Made by a program: the position numbers and the translations under genes. 64,000 nucleotides of DNA from Bordetella ansorpii (lineage in GTDB: Bacteria > Pseudomonadota > Gammaproteobacteria > Burkholderiales > Burkholderiaceae_B): NCBI RefSeq assembly GCF_900078705.1, contig NZ_FKIF01000004.1, positions 1 through 64,000 of the forward strand. The letters are read 5' to 3'. The notes beneath the pieces were generated by a model. It saw nothing but the letters and a program-made list of their open reading frames with translations. It was not told the origin of the DNA and made no database searches. Below, one piece after another: positions 7,471-16,503 of the stretch; position 1 is the stretch's first letter; each line of letters starts with the position of its first letter.

Positions 7471-8742
7471 ATGGCACTCAATCTCTTATCCGCTCGCAAG
7501 GTCGAGACAGCACAGCCAGGTCCGAAGGTCTACCAACTTCGTGACGGTGGAAGCCTCTTTCTTCGCGTTCAAACCAACGGCAGCAAGCTATGGTGGTATC
7601 GCTATCGTCTGGGAGGAGCCTCCCAGGTCTACTCCATCGGCGTATACCCCAAAGTGTCGTTGGAGCTCGCGCGCGCAGAGCGTGACTGGGCCAAGTCCCT
7701 TGTCAGGCAAGGCATCGACCCCATCGTCGAAAAGAAGGCCAAGGTCGCGTTGCAGGTCGAGGCTTACGAACACACTTTCGAGTCAACCGCCAAAGAGTGG
7801 ATCGTCAGCAATGCACACTGGAGTGACTACTACCGTGGGCAAGTCACAACCTACCTCGAAAAAGACGTTTTCCCAAAGCTCGGCAAGCTGCCGATCAGCA
7901 CCATTAGAGCGCCACATCTCCGCCCGATAATCAAGGAGGTGGCGAATAGAGGCGCAAAGACTGTCGCAATTTTGATCCGGCAGTGGTGCGGCCAGATTTT
8001 CTCCTACGCTGCCGCTCAAGGAATCTGCGAGTTCGACCCGGCCTCCTTACTAAAGGGGTTGGTGAAGCGTCCGCAAGTCCGCCACAATCCCCCGCTGACA
8101 TGGGCCGAGATTCCCGATTTTCTGAATCGGGTTGATGGTGAGGGTGGTTACCGCACAACGGTCTTAGCATTAAAGCTAATGGCGCTGACGTATGTCCGAA
8201 CTGTCGAATTGCGTAAATCGACCTGGGAAGAATTTGATCTTGATGCAGCGGTATGGACTATTCCGGCCGAACGCATGAAGATGCGGCGCCCACACATTGT
8301 CCCGCTGTCGAAACAAGCATTAGTCGCTCTGCGAGAACTACATGCTCTGACTGGTGGTGGAAAGGCGTTGTTTCCAAGCTATCGAAAGCCTGGCCAAGTA
8401 ATGTCGACGACAACGCTCAATCAAGCTCTGAAGCGGATGGGTTACGCCGGTCGTTTCTCATCACATGGTTTCCGCTCAACAGCGACGACGATACTAAGTT
8501 TGCTGGGCTATCCTGAAAAGCGCGTTGATCTCCAGTTAGCACACTCAAAGCGCGCCAAGGATTCTTCTCGAGCCCCCTATGACCATACAAAATTCATCGG
8601 CTCGCGCAAAATCATCATGCAGGACTGGGCAGACATTCTCGATTCTCTTCAAGCTGGCATGTCCGTCGATGATGTAACTCAATTATTTGGCCCGCTGTCT
8701 GAGCGTCGCACCGCATTGCTGCGCGTGATTGAGCGGGAGTAG
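7471..8742 (+). CDS. int: Tyrosine recombinase, phage/ICE integrase (DUF4102 type)
   Basis: This 423-residue P4/ICE-type integrase has an N-terminal DUF4102 arm-binding domain (KVYQLRDGGSLFLRVQ, about residues 14-35), a SAM-like core-binding domain (about 95-195) and a C-terminal catalytic domain. The catalytic set is visible: Arg243 (TYVRTVEL), His332 and Arg335 (HGFRST), His358 (LAHSK) and nucleophile Tyr370 (APYDH). The start at 7471 is preferred over 7432 because GGAGG lies 10 bases upstream. It is transcribed away from the trpG junction, consistent with driving integration and excision there. Base composition is lower in GC than the flanking chromosome. Confidence 0.92.
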   Translation: MALNLLSARKVETAQPGPKVYQLRDGGSLFLRVQTNGSKLWWYRYRLGGASQVYSIGVYPKVSLELARAERDWAKSLVRQGIDPIVEKKAKVALQVEAYEHTFESTAKEWIVSNAHWSDYYRGQVTTYLEKDVFPKLGKLPISTIRAPHLRPIIKEVANRGAKTVAILIRQWCGQIFSYAAAQGICEFDPASLLKGLVKRPQVRHNPPLTWAEIPDFLNRVDGEGGYRTTVLALKLMALTYVRTVELRKSTWEEFDLDAAVWTIPAERMKMRRPHIVPLSKQALVALRELHALTGGGKALFPSYRKPGQVMSTTTLNQALKRMGYAGRFSSHGFRSTATTILSLLGYPEKRVDLQLAHSKRAKDSSRAPYDHTKFIGSRKIIMQDWADILDSLQAGMSVDDVTQLFGPLSERRTALLRVIERE

Positions 8743-8858
8743 CAAATCTCATCTACTGCCTCTTGGATGTTGAATTCGTTTCTTATCAACCTTCTGACAA
8801 TCTCTAGATTTCTTGCTAAGGGTATGTTGTCGACCTGGTTTTCTCTAAAGGTTCATCT

Positions 8859-10208
8859 ATGAGCTTCATCTGCTCAAGCTGTATTGGCGACACGTTTCTT
8901 CGGCGGCTTGTCGAAGATGCCTCTTCAGATAAAACCCCTTGCGAATATTGCGACGCGAAAAGCGCAGCCGATCTATGGATGGTGACTGAGCTTTGCGATG
9001 AAGTTCTCGACACCTTCTTCGAGGACTCCAGCAATACTATGGCGGTGGTGCGTTTCAATTACACCCCCGCTGGGGAGGATCTACCATCGACGGTCGCCCG
9101 TTTGACTGGCATGCCCCAAGAAGCCGTTGAGGCAGTAGTTGAGAGCCTTGCAAGCCTCTGGCACGACCCGAGTTCCGGTGAATCGCGATATGGCGACGAT
9201 GAACCGTGGTTTGTTCGCAAAGCCAGCATGGCAGCGGAACTCAGCCACTCTTGGAGGGAGATGGAAGAGAGCCTCCGTAGCGACGTTCGCTATTTCAATC
9301 CCCAGGCGATCCATCTGCTTGAGAAGATCTTCGGCGAACTTGCCAATGATCGAAACATGGAAGGTTTGCCTGTGGTCGTGGAGGCAGGACCCGGAACGCT
9401 CCTGAGCACCTTCTATCGGGCACGGGTATTCCAGACGGACGGAGCCTTAACTGAAGCGCTTAAGTGGCCTGAACGGCTGCTGGGATCGCCAGCCGCCGGC
9501 ATTGGCGCGGCAGGAAGAATGAATGGGCAGGGTCAGCCGGCTTTCTACGGAGCAACCTCGCCTGAAGTTTGCATTGCTGAAGTGCGTCCGCCAGTCGGCA
9601 GCCGAGTAGTGCTTGCCGCATTCGACGTTATTCGTCCGATACGTCTGTTGGATCTGCGGCGACTGGCGACGGTTGAACTGAGCCCCGAGAGCAGCCTGTT
9701 TGATCCGAACACGCGTGCCGCTGCACAGCGACGCGACTTCCTCCGAACTTTGGGGGACCGCATCTCAGCCCCTGTGGTCCCCGAACTTCAAGATCGGGAC
9801 TACCTGGTGACACAGGCTGTTGCAGATTACCTAGCCGCCCACCTTGCGTTAAACCTCGAAGGCATTGTCTATGCCTCTGCTCAGAATCGACGCCCGGATG
9901 AACCGCCGGCTGGTGACAACGTCGTCCTGTTTCGCAAGGCTAGTGATGTGGAAAACGCTCATGGCGATCAGGCCACGGCCGAGGTTGCGTTATGGGAATA
10001 CGAAGAAGAAGGTCCGGAACGCTGGTTTCATCCTTGCATCCTCTATCCAGAGCGCGAGGCCTACCGGCATGGACCAAAGCCTCAGAATCCAACTCTCTCG
10101 CTGAGACGAGACTCCATCGTGGTCCACGACGTACGTGCTGTGCGCTACGAGACAAAGGGCCACGAAGTAGACGTCGTATCGAGTCTCGACGATCGGCATT
10201 ACGGTTGA
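8859..10208 (+). CDS. HEPN-associated N-terminal/RES-domain protein
   Basis: This 449-residue two-domain protein starts with a zinc-ribbon-like CxxC pair (Cys5/Cys8, Cys28/Cys31) and a helical region of the HEPN-associated RES N-terminal type. A RES domain follows from about residue 165. RES domains are ADP-ribosyltransferase-fold toxins that degrade NAD+. The defining Arg (STFYRAR), Glu (EVCIAEVRPP) and Ser (IVYASAQ) positions are all visible, as are the flanking GRMNGQGQPAFYGA and RPIRLLDL blocks. It stands alone next to the integrase with no antitoxin-like partner. A role in element stability or phage defence is inference. Confidence 0.8.
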   Translation: MSFICSSCIGDTFLRRLVEDASSDKTPCEYCDAKSAADLWMVTELCDEVLDTFFEDSSNTMAVVRFNYTPAGEDLPSTVARLTGMPQEAVEAVVESLASLWHDPSSGESRYGDDEPWFVRKASMAAELSHSWREMEESLRSDVRYFNPQAIHLLEKIFGELANDRNMEGLPVVVEAGPGTLLSTFYRARVFQTDGALTEALKWPERLLGSPAAGIGAAGRMNGQGQPAFYGATSPEVCIAEVRPPVGSRVVLAAFDVIRPIRLLDLRRLATVELSPESSLFDPNTRAAAQRRDFLRTLGDRISAPVVPELQDRDYLVTQAVADYLAAHLALNLEGIVYASAQNRRPDEPPAGDNVVLFRKASDVENAHGDQATAEVALWEYEEEGPERWFHPCILYPEREAYRHGPKPQNPTLSLRRDSIVVHDVRAVRYETKGHEVDVVSSLDDRHYG

Positions 10209-10391
10209 CCGGCCAGCACGAGTATCGATCGAGATCTGCAGCTGGATCTCTCTTCGTCAAACTGCTGTTTGCCCAGCATACCGGTCATAGTGTCAACGAG
10301 GCAGCAATGCACAACACAGTTGAACAACAGCACTGAGGCTCTGCCTCCTGTCGATTGACTACCTGCGGTAGCCGATCTCGTCTAAACCCTC
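10209..10391. other. Intergenic gap between convergent genes
   Basis: About 180 bases separate the stops of the RES-domain gene and the truncated nitrilase gene. No gene, clear terminator or repeat is seen here. Confidence 0.5.
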
Positions 10392-11305
10392 TTACCTCGT
10401 AGCCTTGAATTCGTCGACGCCTTCTGGGTGCTCACTGGCAGGCGATGTGTTCTGCTTCAAGAACGCCTGCTCATTTCCTGAATTGCAAATATCGATTGGA
10501 AGATTTTTTGCCTTATTAACCTTGAGACTGAAGACGTCGAATCGGTTGTAGTAACCCACTACGTCATGAATGCGTTTGACAGGAAGCGCCTTGGCGAGGT
10601 CGATCTCGGCCACGCAAAGACCTTCATCCGCTTGCATTACCTCAGAGATCGGTTTTCCCGAGGGATCGGTGATCATCGACACGACGGGTGATCCATGGTC
10701 GAGCAAGGCGAGCCTCTCGGCACCGATGCGTTCCAGATACTTGCGCGCAGTTGCATCAAACGGGGACCCAGCAACTATGTTGAATACCTTCGCTTCAAAG
10801 GAGTGCGCTGCCGCGCGGATGCGAATACCGTCTTGGATGTCATAACCACCAGTCCCATCCGGATGCAGCGAAGGTGCGACAGACGGATAGCTGGAAATGT
10901 GTACCTGCTCTCCCTGCGCCATCAGTGCATAGCGCGCTAGCGGATTGGCATTTTCACCACAAATCAGCATGCCAATTCGCCCAAGGGCCGTCTGGCTTAC
11001 ATTCAGACCCGAACCGTCTCCATTCGCCCAGAATAGCTTCTCCACATAGGTAGGCACCAGCTTACGGTGATGGTTGAGAAAGCCACCATCACTACCGATC
11101 AGCACATTGGCGTTCCAGAGACAACCCACGCTCGCATCCGTCCCTTCGTTGAAGCCGATCGAAACCACCATTTCGTGCCGACGTGCCGCATCGCGGATAC
11201 GCGCAATTTCAGGTCCATCAATGCGCAGTCCCCTGGAGCACATGTCTCCAAACATGGCGTCGGTTTCGATGGGAGCGACGATGCGGCCCCAATGCGGATA
11301 GCCTG
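10392..11305 (-). pseudogene. Nitrilase, 5'-truncated by an IS3-family element
   Basis: The reading frame matches nitrilases (carbon-nitrogen hydrolases that convert nitriles to acids) from the GYPHWG motif to the C-terminus. The catalytic Lys (HHRKLVPTY) and nucleophile Cys (LICGENANPLARYA) are present. The segment that should precede GYP, with the first catalytic Glu (FPEAFIPGYP in relatives) and about 50 more residues, is missing: the inverted repeat of the IS begins exactly there at 11306. A frame stays open through the IS antisense to 11462, but those residues are not nitrilase. No missing part is found right of the IS, so the insertion was accompanied by a deletion. The product should be inactive. 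Confidence 0.8.
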
Positions 11306-11373
11306 TGACCTGCCCCCTCCCAGCCGTACCAGCGTAATGGCAGCGAAGTCCGTCAACTTGGAGAATGACGGAC

Positions 11374-11640
11374 ATGAGAAAGAGCAGATTTACCGAGGAG
11401 CAGATCATCGGTTTCATCAAGCAGGCCGAGGCCGGTTTGCCGATCAAGGATCTGTGCCGCAAAGGCGGCTTCAGCGACGCGACCTTCTACAAATGGCGTG
11501 CCAAGTACGGTGGGATGGACGTGCCCGACGCCCGGCGGCTGCGTGAACTCGAGGCCGAGAACAACAAGCTCAAGAAGCTGTTGGCAGAGGCCCATCTGGA
11601 CATCCACGCGCTGAATACGGCCTTCGGGGTAAAGCGCTAG
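11374..11640 (+). CDS. IS3-family transposase OrfA
   Basis: This 88-residue HTH protein (RKSRFTEEQIIGFIKQAEAG, then a leucine-zipper-like LRELEAENNKLKKLLAEAHL near residues 55-75) is the DNA-binding half of an IS3/IS407 transposase. The ATG at 11374 is chosen because GGAG sits 10 bases upstream; the ATG at 11365 is too close. OrfB lies in a different frame that is already open at the OrfA stop, so a fused OrfAB could be made by ribosomal frameshifting near the end of OrfA. Confidence 0.9.
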   Translation: MRKSRFTEEQIIGFIKQAEAGLPIKDLCRKGGFSDATFYKWRAKYGGMDVPDARRLRELEAENNKLKKLLAEAHLDIHALNTAFGVKR

Positions 11641-11672
11641 CCCCACAGGCCAAGCGCGCGGCCATCGCCACC

Positions 11673-12509
11673 ATGATCGAGCAATGCGATCTGAGCGAGC
11701 GGCGCGCCTGCAGGCTTGTGGGGCTCTCCCGCGACAGCTACCGCCACCCACCCGAGACCGATGCCATGACCCAAGAGCTCAGCAGCAAGATCGTCGAGAT
11801 CGCGCATGCACGCCGGCGCTTCGGCTATCGGCGCATCCACGACATGCTGCGCCCGCACTTCCCGGCTGTGAACCACAAGCGCGTCTACCGCCTGTACAGC
11901 GCCGCCAACTTGGCGGTGCGCAAGCGCAAGAAGGTCAAACGCCCCGCCAACGAACGCGTGCCGCTGCAACTGGCCACGACGGTCAATGAGGTGTGGAGCA
12001 TGGACTTCGTCAGCGACAGCCTGAGCACGGGACGGCGCATCAAGTGCTTGACCGTGGCCGATGACTTCAGCCACGAGTGCGTGAGCATCTCGGTGGACTG
12101 GGGAATCTCGGGGCAATACGTTACGCGACTGCTGGATCAAGCGGCCGTGTTCAGGGGCTACCCGCAGGCCGTGCGCACCGACAACGGTCCGGAGTTCACC
12201 AGCCGGGCCTTCATGGGCTGGGCGCAGGCCCACGGCATCCGTCACATCCTGATCGAGCCGGGACGCCCCATGCAGAACGGCTACATCGAGAGCTTCAACG
12301 GCAAGTTCAGGGACGAGTGCCTGAACGAGCAGTGGTTCGAGACGCTGCAGCAGGCCCGGTCGGCCATCACGCTCTGGCGCCAGGACTACAACGAGGTCCG
12401 CCCGCATAGCAGCTGCGGGCGAATGCCACCGGCCAAGTTCGCCGAGCTGCATCGCCAGCGCGCTGGCGATGCAGCTCAAACCAGCTCAACCACCATCGAG
12501 ATCAACTAA
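11673..12509 (+). CDS. IS3-family transposase OrfB (DDE integrase domain)
   Basis: This 278-residue transposase catalytic subunit has an HTH-21-like N-terminus (RRFGYRRIHDMLR), then an RVE integrase core with the DDE triad: Asp in VWSMDFVSD, Asp in RTDNGPEF, Glu in GYIESFNGKFRDECL. The frame extends upstream of the ATG to the end of OrfA, as expected if it is normally translated as an OrfAB fusion. The protein appears intact, so the element may still move. Confidence 0.92.
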   Translation: MIEQCDLSERRACRLVGLSRDSYRHPPETDAMTQELSSKIVEIAHARRRFGYRRIHDMLRPHFPAVNHKRVYRLYSAANLAVRKRKKVKRPANERVPLQLATTVNEVWSMDFVSDSLSTGRRIKCLTVADDFSHECVSISVDWGISGQYVTRLLDQAAVFRGYPQAVRTDNGPEFTSRAFMGWAQAHGIRHILIEPGRPMQNGYIESFNGKFRDECLNEQWFETLQQARSAITLWRQDYNEVRPHSSCGRMPPAKFAELHRQRAGDAAQTSSTTIEIN

Positions 12510-12564
12510 TCTTGCAACCCCGGACTTCCTCGTTATGAATGGCACGGCAAAAGGGGGCAGGTCA

Positions 12565-13239
12565 GGGCAGCTCTCCAGTTGTCTGGCTGGTAGTGAAAGC
12601 TGTAAAAGGCTCTACGCGTCATTTTTTCTCCTGATGTTTCTTTGCGGCTAAAGATACGACTTCCGTCCAAGTCACAATTTACAACAAGTATCTTTATTTG
12701 TTGAAGTTTGGGGTGACTTGCGTGGGCGTCCCGGCCAAGGGGGCATGGCCGGTCGCGCTGTCGTGCGCATAGCGCATCGAGCCGCCGCACCCTTCGGCCA
12801 CGGCGTCTCGCCCCCTTCGGGCTTCCATCGTTCCCTCGCTCCGCTCGGCTGACGCCTCCGGCCCGGCTTCCAGATCCGGGCCTGCGCGCTTCGCTTGCCG
12901 TGCGGTCGGCACACAGGGAGGACCGTTGCCAGGTCCAGCCGTCTTCCCTGACTCCATCACCTTGTCCGCGACTGTAGCCCGCTCCCGTGAGCCATCAAGG
13001 CGCGCAGGGCCGTGTCCTCGGCTGCGCCTGCGGGCCGCACCCACCCTGCGCTTGTTTCCTTGACGGCCCCCGTCCGCGCGCTCCTTTGGCCGCGGGCGAT
13101 GAACTCAGGAAAGACGGTGGCAACAGGGCCAACCGGGTTCCTCGTGCCGACCGCACCGAACAGCCACAAAGGCTGGGCTCCGAATCTTGGAATCCGGTGT
13201 GCGGTTTTCTTCAACAGCCTTTTTGTTCAGGAGAACGAC
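12565..13239. other. 675-bp stretch without a convincing gene
   Basis: Right of the IS the sequence is AT-rich to about 12720 and then GC-rich up to the DUF932 start. It holds short inverted repeats such as ggcc-aagggggcat-ggcc (about 12736) but no open frame with a ribosome binding site and recognisable product. It is probably the regulatory leader of the DUF932/ParB block. None of the missing nitrilase sequence is found here. Confidence 0.5.
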
Positions 13240-14065
13240 ATGCTTGCAACCCGTTTTGCTTCCCACTCCCCCGCGCTGCGCAGCGAAACCCCGCTGTCCG
13301 ATGACCAGATTCGCAGGGTGGCCCCGTCCATCTTCGCGGATGCCCCGCATGAGAGCCGCTCCGAGCGATACGCCTACATCCCCACGGCTGCCGTGTTGAC
13401 CGAGCTTCGCAAGGAGGGGTTTCAACCCTTCATGGGTGTGCCAGACCCGCGTGCGCAACGAGGGTCGGCGCGAGCACACGAAACACATGCTGCGCCTGCG
13501 TCATGCCAACCAGATCAACGCCCGCGAAGCCAACGAAATCATCCTGCTGAACTCGCACGACGGCACGAGCAGCTATCAATTGCTGGGCGGCATGTTCCGC
13601 TTCGTTTGCAGCAATGGCCTTGTCTGCGGCGACACCGTGGGCGATGTGCGCGTGCCCCACAAAGGCGACGTGGCCGGGCACGTCATCGAGGGCGCCTATC
13701 AGGTATTGAGTGGTTTCGAGCATGCGCAGGAATCGCGCGAATCCATGCAGGCCATCACGTTGGATGCCGGGGAATCGGAAGTGTTCGCCCGCGCCGCGCT
13801 GGCCCTCAAGTACGACGACCCGACTAAGCCCGCGCCCATCACGGAATCGCAAATCCTGATGCCGCGCCGCTTCGACGACCGCCGCCCCGACCTGTGGAGC
13901 GTGTTCAACCGCACGCAGGAGAACCTGACCAAGGGCGGATTGCATGGCCGCGCCGCCAATGGCCGCAGACAGCAGACCCGCCCCGTGCAGGGCATTGATT
14001 CGGACATTCGCCTGAACCGTGCCCTGTGGCTGCTGGCCGATGGCATGCGCGCCCTCAAGGCTTGA
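13240..14065 (+). pseudogene. DUF932-family protein, +1 frameshift
   Basis: The ATG at 13240 follows an AGGAG box and opens a typical DUF932 N-terminus (MLATRFASHSPALRSETPLS). The reading frame is lost near 13435: after KEGFQPFM the family continues VCQTRVRNEGRREHTKHMLR, which is found in the next frame. One extra G in the gggtg at about 13434-13438 explains it. The second part runs to 14065 without other damage and includes FRFVCSNGLVCGD. Restored length is about 275 residues. DUF932 genes are common in the maintenance core of plasmids and ICEs and have no firm function. This is a real frameshift or a sequencing error. Confidence 0.8.
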
Positions 14066-14130
14066 CCGTTCCTCCGCCGGAGGGGCGGTTTCCCCTCCAT
14101 TCCCTTGTTTCACTCGATTGGAGATTCACC

Positions 14131-16182
14131 ATGAACGCTATTACCTACACCGAAGCCCGCGCCGTCAACACCGCAGCCAGCAGCGACGCGAATGTGCTGC
14201 AAGCCGCCGACCCGAGCAAGCACATGATTCTGGTTCCGCTGTCGCGGCTGGTGCTGCGCCTCACGGGCCGCAACGTGCGCAAGACCGTCCCGCGCATGCC
14301 CATCCCCGAACTGGCGGCGTCCATCCAGCGCGTGGGCCTGCTGCAAAACCTCATCGTCATTGCATCCGCCGATGGCAAGCATTACGAGGTGGTGGCCGGT
14401 GGCCGTCGCCTTGCAGCTTTGAAGCTGCTGGCGAAGAAACACCGCATCGCCAAGGATTGGCAGGTGCCTTGCCTGCAGGTGGCCGATGGCACGGCACGCA
14501 CCGCCAGCCTCACCGAGAACGTGCAGCGCGAAGCCATGCACCCCGCAGACCAGTTTGAAGCCTTTGCGGCGCTGGTGGCCGAAGGCCGGCCCATCGAGGA
14601 CATTGCGGCGGATTTCTCCGTCACGCCGCTGGTGGTGCAGCGCCGCTTGAAGCTGGCGAATGTTTCGCCACGCCTGATGGCGGACTATCGGGCCGATGCC
14701 GTGACGCTGGATCAGTTGATGGCGTTGTCCATCACCGACGACCACGGCGCGCAGGAAAGTGCCTTCTACGATGCGCCGCAATGGCAGCGCCAGCCATCCG
14801 ACCTGCGCGACCGCCTCACCGAGCGCGAGATTGATGCCTACCGGCATCCGCTGGTGCGCTTCGTCGGGCTGGACGCCTACGAGCAGGCGGGCGGCGGAGT
14901 TCGCCGTGATCTGTTCGCGGAAGGCGATGCGGGCGTGTACCTGACCGACGCCGCATTGCTGGAGCGGCTGGCGCAAGACAAGCTGGCGGGCATCGCCGCC
15001 GAGGTGAGGGCCGAGGGCTGGGCTTGGGCCGATGCCACGCCGGGCATGACCCATGCCGATCTGCACGCTTTCCAGCGTGCGCCGAGGGAGCGCCGCGAAC
15101 CGAGCAAGCGCGAAGCACAACGCATCGAGAAGCTGCAAGCCAAGATGCAGGAGGTGGCCGAAGCCATTGATGCCGCGACGGACTCCGACGACGCGGACAA
15201 GGCCGATGCCTTGCAGGAGGAAGGCGAAGCCCTGGGCGAGCAGTTGCAAGCGCTGGAAGAAGGCTTGCAGGGATACGGCGCGAACGTGAAGGCCGCAGCC
15301 GGTGCCATCGTCACCATCGACCGCAACGGCGAGGCCGTGATTCATCGGGGGCTGCTGCGTGAAGCCGAGGCCAAGGCGCTGCGCACGCTCGAAAGGCTGC
15401 GCCAAGGGTTCAGCGACCCAGATGCCGCGAACGATGACGAAGGCGAGGAAGACATGCAGCCGAAGGCCGCAGCGATTTCCGACCGACTGGCCCAGCGCCT
15501 GAGCGCCCATCGCACCGCCGCGCTGCAAATCGAAGCCGCCCGGCATCCGCAAGTCGCGTTGGCCGCGCTGGTGCATGGCATGGTGCAGACCGTCTTGCAG
15601 AGCCGCTACTACGGCCACGATATGCCGCTGGGCGTGAGCCTGAAAGTGCAAGACCGGCTGGAAGGCATGGCCCCGGACTGGCCCGAGTCGCCCGCCGCTG
15701 TGGCCCTGCGCGAACTGCAAGAGGCATGGAGCGGTAAGCTGCCCGAGGACAGTGCCGAACTGTTCGCCGCGCTGCTGGAGATGGAGCAAGGCGAACTGGT
15801 CAAGCTGCTGGCCGTGTGCGTGGCTTCGACGGTGGACGTGGTGACGCCGCGTGCCACGGTGCAGCAGCCGGGCGCGGAACTGGCGCAGGCCGTGGGCCTT
15901 GACATGGCCACGTGGTGGCAGCCGACCGCCGAGGGGTATTTCAAACACGTTCCGAAGGCTGTGGTTCTGCAAGCCGTGGGCGAATTTGCGCCCGAGAGCG
16001 TCAATCGGCTGGCGAAGCTCAAGAAGGCCGACATTGCCAGCGAGGCCGAGCGGCTGGCGAAGGGCACGGCCTGGATGCCTGCCATCTTCAATACGGCAGA
16101 CGCGCCGGAGGCAGACCCGCAGAACGGTGCGGAGGACGTCGCCACCGAGGCGGATGAACCCGCTAAAGTATTGGCCGCCTGA
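14131..16182 (+). CDS. ParB/RepB/Spo0J-type partition protein, large form
   Basis: This 683-residue ParB-like protein has the N-terminal ParB/Srx nuclease-like fold with PRMPIPELAASIQRVGLLQN and VVAGGRRLAALKLL, then the C-motif TENVQREAMHPADQFEAF, and a KorB/HTH region (IAADFSVTPLVVQRRLKLANVS). The long C-terminal part (about 250-683) has an acidic, coiled segment near 365-405. The start ATG at 14131 has a GGAGA box. Such long ParB proteins follow DUF932 in Tn4371-type and plasmid cores. It may act with the ParA at 22537, although the two genes are 6 kb apart. Confidence 0.9.
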   Translation: MNAITYTEARAVNTAASSDANVLQAADPSKHMILVPLSRLVLRLTGRNVRKTVPRMPIPELAASIQRVGLLQNLIVIASADGKHYEVVAGGRRLAALKLLAKKHRIAKDWQVPCLQVADGTARTASLTENVQREAMHPADQFEAFAALVAEGRPIEDIAADFSVTPLVVQRRLKLANVSPRLMADYRADAVTLDQLMALSITDDHGAQESAFYDAPQWQRQPSDLRDRLTEREIDAYRHPLVRFVGLDAYEQAGGGVRRDLFAEGDAGVYLTDAALLERLAQDKLAGIAAEVRAEGWAWADATPGMTHADLHAFQRAPRERREPSKREAQRIEKLQAKMQEVAEAIDAATDSDDADKADALQEEGEALGEQLQALEEGLQGYGANVKAAAGAIVTIDRNGEAVIHRGLLREAEAKALRTLERLRQGFSDPDAANDDEGEEDMQPKAAAISDRLAQRLSAHRTAALQIEAARHPQVALAALVHGMVQTVLQSRYYGHDMPLGVSLKVQDRLEGMAPDWPESPAAVALRELQEAWSGKLPEDSAELFAALLEMEQGELVKLLAVCVASTVDVVTPRATVQQPGAELAQAVGLDMATWWQPTAEGYFKHVPKAVVLQAVGEFAPESVNRLAKLKKADIASEAERLAKGTAWMPAIFNTADAPEADPQNGAEDVATEADEPAKVLAA

Positions 16183-16197
16183 CCCATGCCGAAGGCA

Positions 16198-16223
16198 AGC
16201 GCCCCGGCCAAGGCCGGGGCGCT
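16198..16223 (+). terminator. Hairpin terminator after parB-like gene
   Basis: The sequence agcgccccggcc-aa-ggccggggcgct is a perfect 12-bp inverted repeat followed directly by TTTG, 15 bases after the ParB stop. It is the strongest terminator-like structure in the left module, although the T-run is short. Confidence 0.65.
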
Positions 16224-16243
16224 TTGCCGCAGGGAGCCGAACC

Positions 16244-16456
16244 ATGCCCACCATCAATACCACCAGTTGCCCACGCATGGCGGCAATCTACGTCCCCGGC
16301 ACCGTGCGCGCACGCCGCTGGCACGGCGAGGGCGACGTGCGCGGCTAACGTCCGCCCTCGGGCTGGATGGCCTGCGCCGACCTCACCGACATTCACCCCA
16401 TCACGGGCCGTGCCTTGGCGCGGGCCGTGTGGTGGATCATCGAGACGAAGGAATAA
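16244..16456 (+). pseudogene. Small ICE reading frame with one in-frame stop
   Basis: From the ATG at 16244 (AGGGAG upstream) a 34-codon frame ends at TAA 16346-16348. The same frame continues without another stop and has an ATG at 16367 leading to a 29-residue tail (MACADLTDIHPITGRALARA and on) ending at 16456. It is either one 70-codon gene broken by a nonsense codon or two tiny genes. I do not recognise the family; the position between ParB and the next gene is compatible with a conserved small core peptide. Confidence 0.35.
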
Positions 16457-16503
16457 GCATCGTTAGCACCGCGCCCGATCTGCAAATACAAAGCCAAGCA
16501 TGC

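Larger units (their letters stand above)
11306..12564 (+). mobile_element. IS3-family insertion sequence (IS407-like), 1259 bp
   Basis: Terminal inverted repeats are visible: TGACCTGCCCCCT at 11306 reading inward and its complement ending at 12564. Between them lie OrfA and OrfB in different frames, the IS3-family arrangement. The flanking 4-bp sequences (cctg on the left, gggc on the right) do not match, so no target duplication is seen; this fits the deletion inferred from the truncated nitrilase. Confidence 0.85.

Noticed and set aside
11302-12568. Target-site duplication around the IS3-family element
   Set aside because: The 4-bp flanks (cctg and gggc) differ, so no duplication is claimed.
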